Source: Plantactinospora mayteni
GTDB taxonomy: Bacteria > Actinomycetota > Actinomycetes > Mycobacteriales > Micromonosporaceae
NCBI RefSeq assembly: GCF_016862935.1
Contig: NZ_BONX01000045.1
Coordinates: 124,001-188,000, forward strand
DNA length: 64,000 nucleotides
Reading direction: 5' to 3'
Shown here: positions 35,246-43,355 of the stretch, one piece after another
Position numbering within the stretch: position 1 is the stretch's first letter
Layout of the letters: the number at the start of each line of letters is the position of its first letter
Translations under genes and position numbers: made by a program
Notes under the pieces: model-generated
Told to the model about the DNA's origin: nothing
Seen by the model: the letters and a program-made list of their open reading frames with translations, nothing else
Databases searched by the model: none

Positions 35246-36427
35246 TCAGACGCGGCGGAAGAGGGCGGCCATGGCCTGCCCCCCGCCGATGCACATGGTG
35301 ACGATGCCGAGTTCCCCGTCGGTACGGGCCAGGTGCTTGGCCACCCGCAGGGCCAGGATGGCGCCGGTGGCTCCGACCGGGTGGCCGAGCGCGATGGCCC
35401 CGCCGTACGGGTTGGTCCGCTCCGGGTCCAGCCCCGCGTCCCGGATCACCGCCACCGCCTGGGCGGCGAACGCCTCGTTGAGCTCGACCACGTCGATGTC
35501 GCGGACACTCGTACCGGTCCGGTCGAACAACTTCTTCAGCGCCGGCACCGGGGCGTAGCCCATCAGTTCCGGCTCCATCGCCGCGGTCGCCACCGCCTCC
35601 AGGCTCACCAGCGCGGTCAGGCCCCGCTCCGCGACGACGGACTCCCGGGCCAGCACCACCGCGGCGGCGCCGTCGTTGATCCCCGACGCGTTGCCCGCCG
35701 TGACGGTGCCGGCGGTTGCGAAGGCAGGCCGCAGCCCGGCCAGCGCCTCCAGCGTCGTTTCCGGCCTGGGGTGCTCGTCCCGATCGACCGTCACCGGCCG
35801 GCGCCCACCGACCTCGACGGCGACGATCTCCGTGCCGAAGGCCGCCCCGGCGGCGTCCGACGCCGCCCGACGCTGCGACTCCCACGCGAACTCGTCCTGA
35901 TCCTGGCGGGAGACGCCGTACTCGCGGGCCACATTCTCCGCGGTCACGCCCATGTGGATATCGTGGAACGGGTCGGTCAGCATCATCACCGTGCCGTCGA
36001 CCAGGGTACGGTCGCCCAGCTTGTAACCCGACCGGGCGCCGAAGTCGTAGAACGGCATCCGCGTCATGTTCTCGTCGCCGCCGGCGACCATCAGGTCCGC
36101 GCCGCCCCACCCGGCCTGCGCCGCCGCCGACCAGATCGCCTGCAACCCGCTGCCACACAACCGGTTGACCGTGTAGGCCGGGGTGCCGACCGGCAGGCCA
36201 GCGGCCAGCGCCACCCGGCGCGCGTTGTACGCGTCCGGACCGACCTGGCCGATGCAGCCCATCACCACCTCGTCGACCGCCTCCGCCGGCACGCCCGCCC
36301 GGGACAGGGCCTCCCGCACGGCGGTGGCCCCGAGTTCGTGGGCCGGGACGTCCCGGAACGCACCGCCGAAACTGCCCACCGGGGTCCGCGCCCCGTCGAC
36401 CAGGAGAACCTTCTCCCCGCTCACCAT
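35246..36427 (-). CDS. Thiolase (acetyl-CoA acyltransferase)
   Basis: A 393-residue thiolase with all catalytic residues: Cys in NRLCGSG (about residue 90), His in GHPVGATG, and Cys in MCIGGGQ near the end. It cleaves 3-ketoacyl-CoA with CoA. I chose ATG 36427 because GGGAGGTGG lies just upstream; a longer frame begins at 36535 with cysteine-rich, unlikely sequence. It is the first gene of the thiolase-SDR-etfBA unit. It is divergent from the OYE-type reductase gene, with a shared-motif site in the gap. Confidence 0.93.
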   Translation of the reverse strand: MVSGEKVLLVDGARTPVGSFGGAFRDVPAHELGATAVREALSRAGVPAEAVDEVVMGCIGQVGPDAYNARRVALAAGLPVGTPAYTVNRLCGSGLQAIWSAAAQAGWGGADLMVAGGDENMTRMPFYDFGARSGYKLGDRTLVDGTVMMLTDPFHDIHMGVTAENVAREYGVSRQDQDEFAWESQRRAASDAAGAAFGTEIVAVEVGGRRPVTVDRDEHPRPETTLEALAGLRPAFATAGTVTAGNASGINDGAAAVVLARESVVAERGLTALVSLEAVATAAMEPELMGYAPVPALKKLFDRTGTSVRDIDVVELNEAFAAQAVAVIRDAGLDPERTNPYGGAIALGHPVGATGAILALRVAKHLARTDGELGIVTMCIGGGQAMAALFRRV

Positions 36428-36547
36428 CCACCTCCCGATTGCCGCACCGCAGTCCCGGCACGGGTTCGTCACCGCCGCCGTCACGCTGCCGCCATGACCG
36501 AGGGGTACGGCTTCGACGCCCTGGCTCCGCACCAACGCCTAATAATG

Positions 36548-36565
36548 CCTATCATTATCATGCAC
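36548..36565 (-). promoter_or_regulatory. Island motif, copy A (thiolase-etf unit)
   Basis: Reads GTGCATGATAATGATAGG on the minus strand. It matches copies B, D and E in GTGCATGAT-like bases and lies about 120 bp before the thiolase start. Confidence 0.55.
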
Positions 36566-36730
36566 CAACGTCCAGATGACAACTCTTCCCCGATGCCGCG
36601 TCCGGCGGTCGATTGGCGTGCGACAGGGGACCGGGCCACACCGACCGCGAAGGCTGCACACGAACCGCGCACCCTCGGTACGGCGGAGCCGCCGCTCGCA
36701 CCCGAGGAAGCCTCCTCCAGTCAAACGTTA

Positions 36731-36748
36731 TCTCTAGTAATCATGCAC
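36731..36748 (-). promoter_or_regulatory. Island motif, copy B (OYE-type reductase unit)
   Basis: Reads GTGCATGATTACTAGAGA on the minus strand, 54 bp before the plus-strand reductase start. It is the copy closest to consensus. Confidence 0.55.
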
Positions 36749-36801
36749 ATGGACATGCTAGAAATAGCGATGCCGCCCACGCCGTCCCTGGGAGCCCGCC
36801 G

Positions 36802-38799
36802 ATGACCCGGACCACCGACGCTTCGGAGAGTGCTGCCGCCCACGGGTTTCCCCACCTGTTCTCGCCGATCACCGTGGGGACGATGCGACTACGCAACCGG
36901 GTGATGCTGCCCCCGCACGCGTCGGCGATCGGCAACATCTACGGCACCGACGAGGACGCCACCCGCAACATCGCCTACTTCGAGCAGCGGGTCCGCAACG
37001 ACGGGGTCGCGTGGGTGGCAAGCCTCTCCACCCACGTCAAGAACCACCTGATCCCGGGCTTCGAGCCGACCGGGGTCGGTGCGGCCACGCTCGGATTCTT
37101 CCGGCTGCCCTTCTTCGTCGAGCGGGTCCAACAGTTCTCCGACGCGCTGCACGCGCACGGCGCCACGGTGTCGGTGCAGATGGTGCACCAGGGCGGGATG
37201 CCGCACGGTGCCTCCCACACGATGAGCGCGCCGACGATCAACCTGATGCCGCACGTGATGAACCAGACCGACATCGATGCCTTCGTCAGGGAGTACGCCG
37301 AGTCCGCCCGGCTGGCCATGCAGGGGCGCGCCGACGGGATCGAGCTGCACCTCAACCACGACGACCTGCACGAGTGGTTCCTGTCCCCGCTCACCAACCA
37401 CCGCACCGACCGCTACGGCGGCTCGTTGGAGAACCAATGCCGATTCGCGGTGCAGACGATGCGGGCGATCCGCGAGGTGATCGGCACGAGCATGACGCTC
37501 GGCATCCGGCTCAACATCCGCGAGGAGGTCCCCGGCGGGTACGACGTGCCGGGCGGTGTCGAGCTCGCGCAGTACTTCGAGGCCACCGGGCTGATCGACT
37601 ACGTACACGGGGTCGTCGGCAGCCCGTGGGGCAACCCGAGCTACATCCAGCCGACGTACTTCGACCCGGCCCAGTTCGCCGGGCTCGCCGCCGAGCTGAC
37701 GAAGGGCATCTCGCTCCCCGTCGTGCACACCGGCCGGATCAACGGACCGGAGGTCGCCGAACGGGTGCTCAGCTCGGGCAGCGCCGACATCGTCGGCATG
37801 GCGCGGGCGCACATCGCCGACGGCGAGCTGCTGCTCAAGGCACGCGAAGGCCGGCTGACCGACATCCGGCCGTGCGTGGGCGGCAACGAGTGCATCAGCC
37901 GCCGCTACGTGGAGGGTCTGGCGTTCGGCTGCGCGGTGAACCCGGGCGCCGGCCACGAGGTGGCGGGGCCGTGGGCGCGGCCGAGCACGAGCCGCCGGCT
38001 GCTGGTCGTCGGCGGCGGCCCGGCGGGCATGGAACTCGCCGCGCTGACCAGCGAGGCCGGCCTCGAGGTGGAACTCTGGGAGGCCGAGGACGAGCTCGGT
38101 GGCCAGCTCCGCTACGCGCCGATGGCGCCCCGGCACGAGATGTACGGCGAGTACCTCACCTGGCAGCGCCGTCGCCTCGAAGGACTCGGCGTCAAGGTCA
38201 CGCTCGGCCGGCGCGCGACCGCCGGCGATGTCCGCGCTGTGAGTGCCGACGTGGTGGCCGTCGCCACCGGAGCCGGACCCCGCACCCCGGCGATCCAGGG
38301 CGTCGAGGCCGAGCACGTGCACGACATCCGCGACGTACTCGCCGGACGTGCGACCCCCGGCCGCCGGGTACTGATCGTGGCGCAGGACGACCACGTCGCT
38401 CCCCTTTCGGTCGCCGACCACCTGGCCAGCAACGGCCACGAGGTGACGGTCGTCTACGCCACCGCCCAGGCGGCGCCGCTGATGGGTCGCTACATCATCG
38501 GCGGCATCCTGGGCCGGTTGGACGACAACAACGTCGGCTTCCACTTCAACGAGGAGGTCGTGCGGATCGACCGGCACACGGTCGAGTGCCGGCACGTCTA
38601 CTCCTGGAAGATCCGCAGACGCGGCGAGTTCGACTCGGTCGTACTCGCCTGCGGCAGCGTCTCCGACCCCACCCTGTACGACGAGCTGCACCCCGACCTG
38701 CCCCGGGTGCACATCCTCGGCGACGCCTACGCACCACGGCGCCTGGTGTTCGCCACCCGGCAGGCCCGGGCACTCGCCGAGCAGCTCGTCACCGCCTGA
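36802..38799 (+). CDS. OYE-type FMN/FAD oxidoreductase (2,4-dienoyl-CoA reductase / TMADH-like)
   Basis: A 665-residue two-domain reductase. An FMN-binding TIM barrel spans residues 15-370, with catalytic-site sequence HLNHDDLHEWFLSPLTNHR. A C-terminal FAD/NAD domain has GGGPAG at 404-409. The iron-sulfur ligand run is Cys358-x2-Gly361-x2-Cys364-x12-Cys377, where the family normally has four cysteines, so the second ligand is Gly. ATG 36802 has GGGAG upstream; a longer frame upstream is not credible. It probably reduces an enone or dienoyl-CoA in the island pathway. Mycofactocin-associated members of this family are an alternative. Confidence 0.88.
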   Translation: MTRTTDASESAAAHGFPHLFSPITVGTMRLRNRVMLPPHASAIGNIYGTDEDATRNIAYFEQRVRNDGVAWVASLSTHVKNHLIPGFEPTGVGAATLGFFRLPFFVERVQQFSDALHAHGATVSVQMVHQGGMPHGASHTMSAPTINLMPHVMNQTDIDAFVREYAESARLAMQGRADGIELHLNHDDLHEWFLSPLTNHRTDRYGGSLENQCRFAVQTMRAIREVIGTSMTLGIRLNIREEVPGGYDVPGGVELAQYFEATGLIDYVHGVVGSPWGNPSYIQPTYFDPAQFAGLAAELTKGISLPVVHTGRINGPEVAERVLSSGSADIVGMARAHIADGELLLKAREGRLTDIRPCVGGNECISRRYVEGLAFGCAVNPGAGHEVAGPWARPSTSRRLLVVGGGPAGMELAALTSEAGLEVELWEAEDELGGQLRYAPMAPRHEMYGEYLTWQRRRLEGLGVKVTLGRRATAGDVRAVSADVVAVATGAGPRTPAIQGVEAEHVHDIRDVLAGRATPGRRVLIVAQDDHVAPLSVADHLASNGHEVTVVYATAQAAPLMGRYIIGGILGRLDDNNVGFHFNEEVVRIDRHTVECRHVYSWKIRRRGEFDSVVLACGSVSDPTLYDELHPDLPRVHILGDAYAPRRLVFATRQARALAEQLVTA

Positions 38800-38834
38800 C
38801 GCCGAACCGAAACCCGAAGGAGAACGGAGACACC

Positions 38835-39599
38835 ATGCTTCTCAAGGACAAGGTCGCACTGATCACCGCCGGGGCCTCCGGCATGGGCCGCGCGGCAGCC
38901 GAGCTGTTCGCCCGCGAAGGCGCCCATGTCATCGTCGTCGACGTGAACGGGGAGGCCGCCAAGGAGACGGTCGCGGCCATCGAGTCCGAGGGCGGCAGCG
39001 GCACCTCGTCGGTCGTCGACGTCCGCGACCTCGGGGCACTCAAGGCACTCGCCGAGCGGGTGACCGCCGAGCACGGTGCGCTGCACGTGCTCTACAACAA
39101 CGTCGGCATCCCGGGTGCGGCCGGTCTCGACCTGACCGAGGAGGAATGGAACACCGGCCTGGAGGTCAACGCACGGGCGTCGTTCTTCCTCAGCGGGTAC
39201 CTGACCGACGCGCTCAAGGCCGCCGGGAACGCCTCGGTGATCTTCACCAGCTCGACCTCGGGCCTGATCGGCTCGCCGTACAGCCCGATGTACTCCTTCA
39301 CCAAGGGTGGACTGATCGCACTCGTCCGGTCGATGGCGCTCGCGTTCGCCACCGAGGGCATCCGGGTCAACGCGATCGCCCCGGGCTCGGTGGAGACCCC
39401 GGGTCTGCCGGCGTTCTTCCGGATCGACGACCCGGTGGAGATCGAGAGGCGCAAGCAGGCGTTCTTCGCGACCATCCCGATGGGGCGGGCCGCCGATCCC
39501 AGCGAGATCGCCAAGGTGGCACTGTTCCTGGCCAGCGACCTGTCCTCGTACGTCACCGGCGTGACCATTCCGGTTGACGGCGGCATCACGGCCAAGTGA
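38835..39599 (+). CDS. SDR family oxidoreductase
   Basis: A 254-residue classical SDR with TAGASGMG cofactor loop (11-18), Asp at the end of the second strand (NAD), YNNVG in place of NNAG, SSTSG, active site YSFTK and the SYVTGVTIPVDGG ending. ATG 38835 follows AAGGAGAACGGAGA, a strong site, 35 bp after the reductase stop. It probably oxidises a hydroxyl to a ketone on the pathway intermediate. Its C-terminal half is very like the partial SDR at the right end of the window, so the two may be paralogues. Confidence 0.9.
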   Translation: MLLKDKVALITAGASGMGRAAAELFAREGAHVIVVDVNGEAAKETVAAIESEGGSGTSSVVDVRDLGALKALAERVTAEHGALHVLYNNVGIPGAAGLDLTEEEWNTGLEVNARASFFLSGYLTDALKAAGNASVIFTSSTSGLIGSPYSPMYSFTKGGLIALVRSMALAFATEGIRVNAIAPGSVETPGLPAFFRIDDPVEIERRKQAFFATIPMGRAADPSEIAKVALFLASDLSSYVTGVTIPVDGGITAK

Positions 39600-39700
39600 C
39601 CGCGAGCCGGGCACGGGTGGCGCGGTCGCACCGAGCTGCGCACGGCTCGAACGAGGTCCGAGCGCGCTGACCCCGACCCGGCCGGGGAGAACGGGCGCCG

Positions 39701-40528
39701 TCAGCCGGCCAGCGCCGACAACAGCGCGTCGACCCGAGCCTTGGCGAGCGGCACGGTGTCGGGTGCCGTCACCACGTAGGCACGCCGGGACTCGATGGCC
39801 TCGACCACCTGCTCGGCCACCACCTCGGCCGGAACCTTCCGCAGCTCCAGGCCGAAGTCCGGCTTCGGCAGAGCGTCAGGCGCGGTGGCCGGCGGGTCGG
39901 CCACCAGCGACGCGGGGCGGTTGCGTGCGGCGTCGTGGATCCGGCTCGGCACCGGACCGGGGCAGAGCACGGTCACGCCGACCTCCGGTGCCGCCCGGGC
40001 CAGCTCCACGGCCAGGGTCTCGGAGAGCCCGACGACGGCGTGCTTGGTGGCCGAGTACACACCGTTGCCGCCACCGGGAATCGTGGCCAGGCCGGCGATC
40101 GACGCGGTGTTCACGACGTGGCCGCGTCCGGCGCGGACCAGGTACGGGACGAACGCCCGAATCCCGTTGACCACACCGTAGAAGTTGACCCGGGTGGTCC
40201 ACTCCAGGTCGGCGAAGGACTGCTCCCACACCGGTCGGCGCGAGGTGACCACACCGGCGTTGTTGCAGACCACGTCGACCCGGCCGTACGTCGAGAAGAC
40301 GTGGTCCGCGAGCGCCTCCAAGCGGTCCGGCGTACCGACGTCGACGACGTGGCCCTCGACGGTGGCGCCGGTCGCGGAGACCTCGGCGACGGCGCCGTCG
40401 AGGGCGTCCCGCTCCACGTCGGCGAGGACCACGACGAGCCCGCGCGCCGCGAACGCGTCGACCATTGCCCGGCCGATCCCGCTCGCCGCCCCGGTGACGA
40501 CCGCGACCTGCCCCGTCTCGAGCCTCAT
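39701..40528 (-). CDS. SDR family oxidoreductase
   Basis: A 275-residue SDR with TGAASGIG (12-19), an Asp for NAD binding in VLADVERD, NNAG, NTASIAG and active site YSATK. The C-terminal 60 residues (DPPATAPDALPKPDF to the end) extend beyond the minimal fold, as in the SDRs often linked to acyl-CoA and steroid degradation. It starts at ATG 40528 inside the end of the luciferase-like gene (4-bp overlap) and is the last gene of the P450 unit. Confidence 0.9.
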   Translation of the reverse strand: MRLETGQVAVVTGAASGIGRAMVDAFAARGLVVVLADVERDALDGAVAEVSATGATVEGHVVDVGTPDRLEALADHVFSTYGRVDVVCNNAGVVTSRRPVWEQSFADLEWTTRVNFYGVVNGIRAFVPYLVRAGRGHVVNTASIAGLATIPGGGNGVYSATKHAVVGLSETLAVELARAAPEVGVTVLCPGPVPSRIHDAARNRPASLVADPPATAPDALPKPDFGLELRKVPAEVVAEQVVEAIESRRAYVVTAPDTVPLAKARVDALLSALAG

Positions 40529-41529
40529 CGGGTGAGCTCCGCGACCACCTTGGTGCCGAACTCCTCAAGCTGCTTCATCGCCTCGCGGTGCGGCAGGCCG
40601 GGCCAGTGCGGCTTGTACACGAAGTGGGTCATGCCGAGATCCTCCGCCAGCTTCGCCAAGCCGTCCGCGACCTCTGCGGCGGAGCCGAGAATGAACCTGT
40701 CCATGATGTCGGCGCGCAGCCGCTCGCCGGATTCGATCGGGGTGTTCTCGCCGGACAGGCCCCACTTCTGGTACGTCTCGTAGCGGGCGCGGTAGCGCTC
40801 GAGGGCGGCGTCCATCCCGGCCACCCGGTCCGGTGCGAGGAGCACCTCACGGCGCAGCGGGAAGTCGCCGTCGAGGGAGAGCCCGTGCGCGGCCCGGGTG
40901 TCGAGGAAGAGCCTGCGCAGACCGGCCAGCTCGGTGTGCGTGGGGAACGGCGGTGAGTACCACGCGTCACCCATCCGGGCGGCGCGCTTGACCGCTCCGG
41001 CGGCCTGGCCGCCGACCCAGACCGGGATACCACCCTCGCGGATCGGGCGTACGGACGGCCGGGCACCGTGCACGCTGGTGAACTTCCCGCTGAAGTCGAC
41101 CTCCGCACCGCTCCAGAGCTGCTTGACCAGGCTCAGCGACTCCTCGAACCGGGCTACCCGGGTGCCCGGCTCGACCCCGAACGCGTCGAACTCGTGGCCG
41201 CTGTAGCCGAGGCCGGCGCCGAAGATCGCCCGTCCGTCGGTGAGGACGTCCAGCGTGGCCATCTGCTCGGCGATGTCGACCGGATTCACCATCGACAGCA
41301 GCACGATGCCGGTAGCCACCTCCATCGACGGCGCCACCTGTGCCATGTGGGTCAGCCACGGGACCGGCTGGAAGTAGCGCAGCTCGGAGCCGAGGAAGTG
41401 CTGCCCGCAGACCATCAGGTCGAACCCGAGCTGCTCGGAGGTCCGCACCAGGTCCTCGTGCTCGGCCCGCTGGACCCGGGCGTCGACGCTCGCGTCGTAG
41501 ACGGAGGTGAGCAGGATGCCGAACTTCAT
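40525..41529 (-). CDS. Luciferase-like (LLM class) flavin/F420-dependent oxidoreductase
   Basis: A 334-residue TIM-barrel enzyme of the bacterial luciferase superfamily: MKFGILLTS start, GQHFLGSELR near 43, IFGAGLGYSGHEFDAFG near 103, and GIPVWVGGQ near 165. Actinobacterial members use F420 or FMN for monooxygenation, dehydrogenation or Baeyer-Villiger type steps. Overlaps of 4 bp on both sides place it firmly in the operon between DUF4387 and an SDR. A second member with the same GQHFL..ELR motif is encoded at 60895-61953. Confidence 0.9.
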   Translation of the reverse strand: MKFGILLTSVYDASVDARVQRAEHEDLVRTSEQLGFDLMVCGQHFLGSELRYFQPVPWLTHMAQVAPSMEVATGIVLLSMVNPVDIAEQMATLDVLTDGRAIFGAGLGYSGHEFDAFGVEPGTRVARFEESLSLVKQLWSGAEVDFSGKFTSVHGARPSVRPIREGGIPVWVGGQAAGAVKRAARMGDAWYSPPFPTHTELAGLRRLFLDTRAAHGLSLDGDFPLRREVLLAPDRVAGMDAALERYRARYETYQKWGLSGENTPIESGERLRADIMDRFILGSAAEVADGLAKLAEDLGMTHFVYKPHWPGLPHREAMKQLEEFGTKVVAELTR

Positions 41530-41861
41530 TCGGGTACCCCTTCGGAGCGAGCCGGGACCAGCTCGCCGTCGGCGAGCGGGGTGTGCAGGTGTGCCCCGAA
41601 CATGTCGGCGCAGAACGGGTCGGTGCTGGAGGACCAGCGCAGCAACGAGACCTTGGCGGCGCGGATCCGGTCGTCGAAGTAGACGCCTTTCACCCGCGAC
41701 TCCTCGACGCCGTACGCCTGCGCGACGCCGGCCACGGTGAGCAGTGTCGAGCCCTTGGCGATCGAGTAGCGTTCCTCGTCACCGAAGAACAGATCGATGG
41801 TGAGCGTGAACGGTCCGGCGTTCTTGCTGCGGATGATGTCCGCGCACTCATACAGCCGCAT
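41526..41861 (-). CDS. DUF4387 protein
   Basis: A 111-residue protein of the DUF4387 type: RLYECADIIRSKNAGPFTLT, then a YSIAKGS segment and a C-terminal PFCADMFGAHLHTPL. It is usually encoded next to AtuA-like proteins, as here, and likely binds them. I chose ATG 41861; the frame extends 16 Pro/Arg residues upstream into the AtuA gene. It overlaps the AtuA stop by 14 bp and the luciferase-like gene by 4 bp. Its biochemical role is unknown. Confidence 0.85.
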   Translation of the reverse strand: MRLYECADIIRSKNAGPFTLTIDLFFGDEERYSIAKGSTLLTVAGVAQAYGVEESRVKGVYFDDRIRAAKVSLLRWSSSTDPFCADMFGAHLHTPLADGELVPARSEGVPE

Positions 41862-43263
41862 CGGCGGCCTCCTCCCGGACGGCGCCGGCACGCGGGAACC
41901 GCTCGACACCGAGCCGGAACGGCTCGACCGGGTCCGCCAACGGCAGCAGGTGGTAGATGGAGAAGGTGTAGACGGCGGAGACCGGGATCACCACCGGCAT
42001 GATCGGCGCCGCCGCGTTGCCCGCGGTGGTCTTGCGTCCCGGGTACGGGCCGATGAAGAGCCGGATGAAGGCGAAGTACGCCGCCTCCCTGGCCAACTCC
42101 TCGTCCGCCGCGACCACGTCGACGAGTACACCGGCCTCGTGACCGGTGACCTTCTCGTTCGGCTCCAGCTCACCGAGCACCGCGTCCAGCCCGAAGATCC
42201 GGGTACTGATCCGCAGCCTGCCGGCGGCAACGTGGGCCGCGAACCGGGGTGCGGACCGTACCTCCCGCTCGGCGGCCTCGGTCCAGGTGCGTGCCTGCCG
42301 GAGCAGTTCGGGCTCCCGTACGCCGAGCAGGGTGACCGCCCGGAAGCCCTCCCGGCGTGCGCCCTCGAGCAGCAGCGTGTACGGCGCCTCGTGCCACCGC
42401 GCACCCTCGCACCGGATGCCCGTCGCGGTCTCCTGGTAGGTGGCCTGGGACAGGTCGAGGGTGCCGCCGGGGTTCTCCTCCAGCGTCGGGTGCGCGCGCT
42501 CGTAGAAGGTGTGCGACACCAGCGAGCGGACCGAGGCCCGGGCGTGCCGCGAGGGGGAACGCACCTCGAAGCCGGTTTCGTCGAGGCTCGCCCAGACGCT
42601 CCGGCCCGAGTCACCCGGCTCCAGGGCGAGGCCACCGCACTCGAGCAGCTTGCCGGCGTGCGCGGCGACCGCGGTCGGGATGCCGCGCATCATCGGCAGC
42701 GCCATGAACAGTCCGATGTCGAGGGCGCGCCCGGTGAGCACGCCGTCCACACCGCGACCGAGCAACTCCTGCACCGGTTCCGGGCCGATCAGCGCGACCA
42801 CTCTTTCGACGTCCGCGACGTCGGCCAGCGTGAGTGGCTGGTGTCCCGCGCCTTCGGAGCAGGGCACCACCGGTGGGCCGTCCGCGACGGCGGCGGCCAG
42901 GTAGTCCTTGCCGATCTCGGAGCGGACCACGCCGACCTCGGGGCTCCACCCGTTGCGCTCGCACATCTCGTCGAAACCGCGCAGGCAGGTCTCCAGGTGC
43001 ACGTCGGCGCCCGCGATGCCGAGGGAGAAGACGAACGGCACCCCGTGCTGGAGCGCCGCCCGCACATAGGGCTCGACGTTCGCGGCCTGGTTGGCGGAGA
43101 CCTGCTCACCCGAGCCGAGCCAGTACGGCCCCCAGTCGCTGCCGGTGCCCTGGGCGACCACCACGTCGACGCCCCACTCGAACGCCTGGCGGATCTCGTC
43201 CTCGATGTCGGGCACCGGGGCGATGTGGTTGACGAAGCCGAGAATCCGGACGGGACTGCTCAT
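41848..43263 (-). CDS. AtuA family protein (DUF1446), first copy
   Basis: A 471-residue protein of the AtuA/DUF1446 family. AtuA is needed for acyclic terpene degradation in pseudomonads, but its reaction is not known. The features are a GSDWGPYWLGSGEQ glycine-rich start, VVRSEIGKDYLAAAV, DGVLTGRALDIGLF and the PGRKTTAGNAAAPIM end. This copy lacks the small C-terminal domain and is followed by DUF4387 (14-bp overlap). I chose ATG 43263. An in-frame ATG at 43356 overlaps the ligase stop and would add 31 residues encoded within a perfect inverted repeat. Confidence 0.83.
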   Translation of the reverse strand: MSSPVRILGFVNHIAPVPDIEDEIRQAFEWGVDVVVAQGTGSDWGPYWLGSGEQVSANQAANVEPYVRAALQHGVPFVFSLGIAGADVHLETCLRGFDEMCERNGWSPEVGVVRSEIGKDYLAAAVADGPPVVPCSEGAGHQPLTLADVADVERVVALIGPEPVQELLGRGVDGVLTGRALDIGLFMALPMMRGIPTAVAAHAGKLLECGGLALEPGDSGRSVWASLDETGFEVRSPSRHARASVRSLVSHTFYERAHPTLEENPGGTLDLSQATYQETATGIRCEGARWHEAPYTLLLEGARREGFRAVTLLGVREPELLRQARTWTEAAEREVRSAPRFAAHVAAGRLRISTRIFGLDAVLGELEPNEKVTGHEAGVLVDVVAADEELAREAAYFAFIRLFIGPYPGRKTTAGNAAAPIMPVVIPVSAVYTFSIYHLLPLADPVEPFRLGVERFPRAGAVREEAADAAV

Positions 43264-43355
43264 TGAACCTTTTTCAACCTCCCCTTGCGGTCCGACGGAC
43301 CGCAGGGTCGGACGCGGTGCGTGAGCGCCGCGCGGTTCAGGTTGAAAAAGGTTCA
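43264..43355 (-). promoter_or_regulatory. Long intercistronic hairpin sequestering the AtuA start
   Basis: A perfect 17-bp inverted repeat (43264-43280 and 43339-43355) encloses a second perfect 9-bp hairpin (43286-43304). In the mRNA the sequence directly after the ligase stop pairs with AGGTTGAAAAAGGTTCA, which abuts the AtuA ATG. Translation of AtuA would be masked unless the stem opens. Confidence 0.7.

Larger units (their letters stand above)
36428..36801. other. Divergent promoter region of the catabolic island, 374 bp
   Basis: No gene here. It holds two AT-rich patches in otherwise GC-rich sequence. One (36541-36560) contains a 6-5-6 inverted repeat ATAATG-CCTAT-CATTAT. The other (36724-36770) lies just ahead of the reductase start. 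Each patch carries one copy of the island-wide motif. Confidence 0.7.

Noticed and set aside
39600-39700. Terminator between convergent SDR genes
   Set aside because: Only short imperfect stems (7 bp or less) are visible, so I did not list it.
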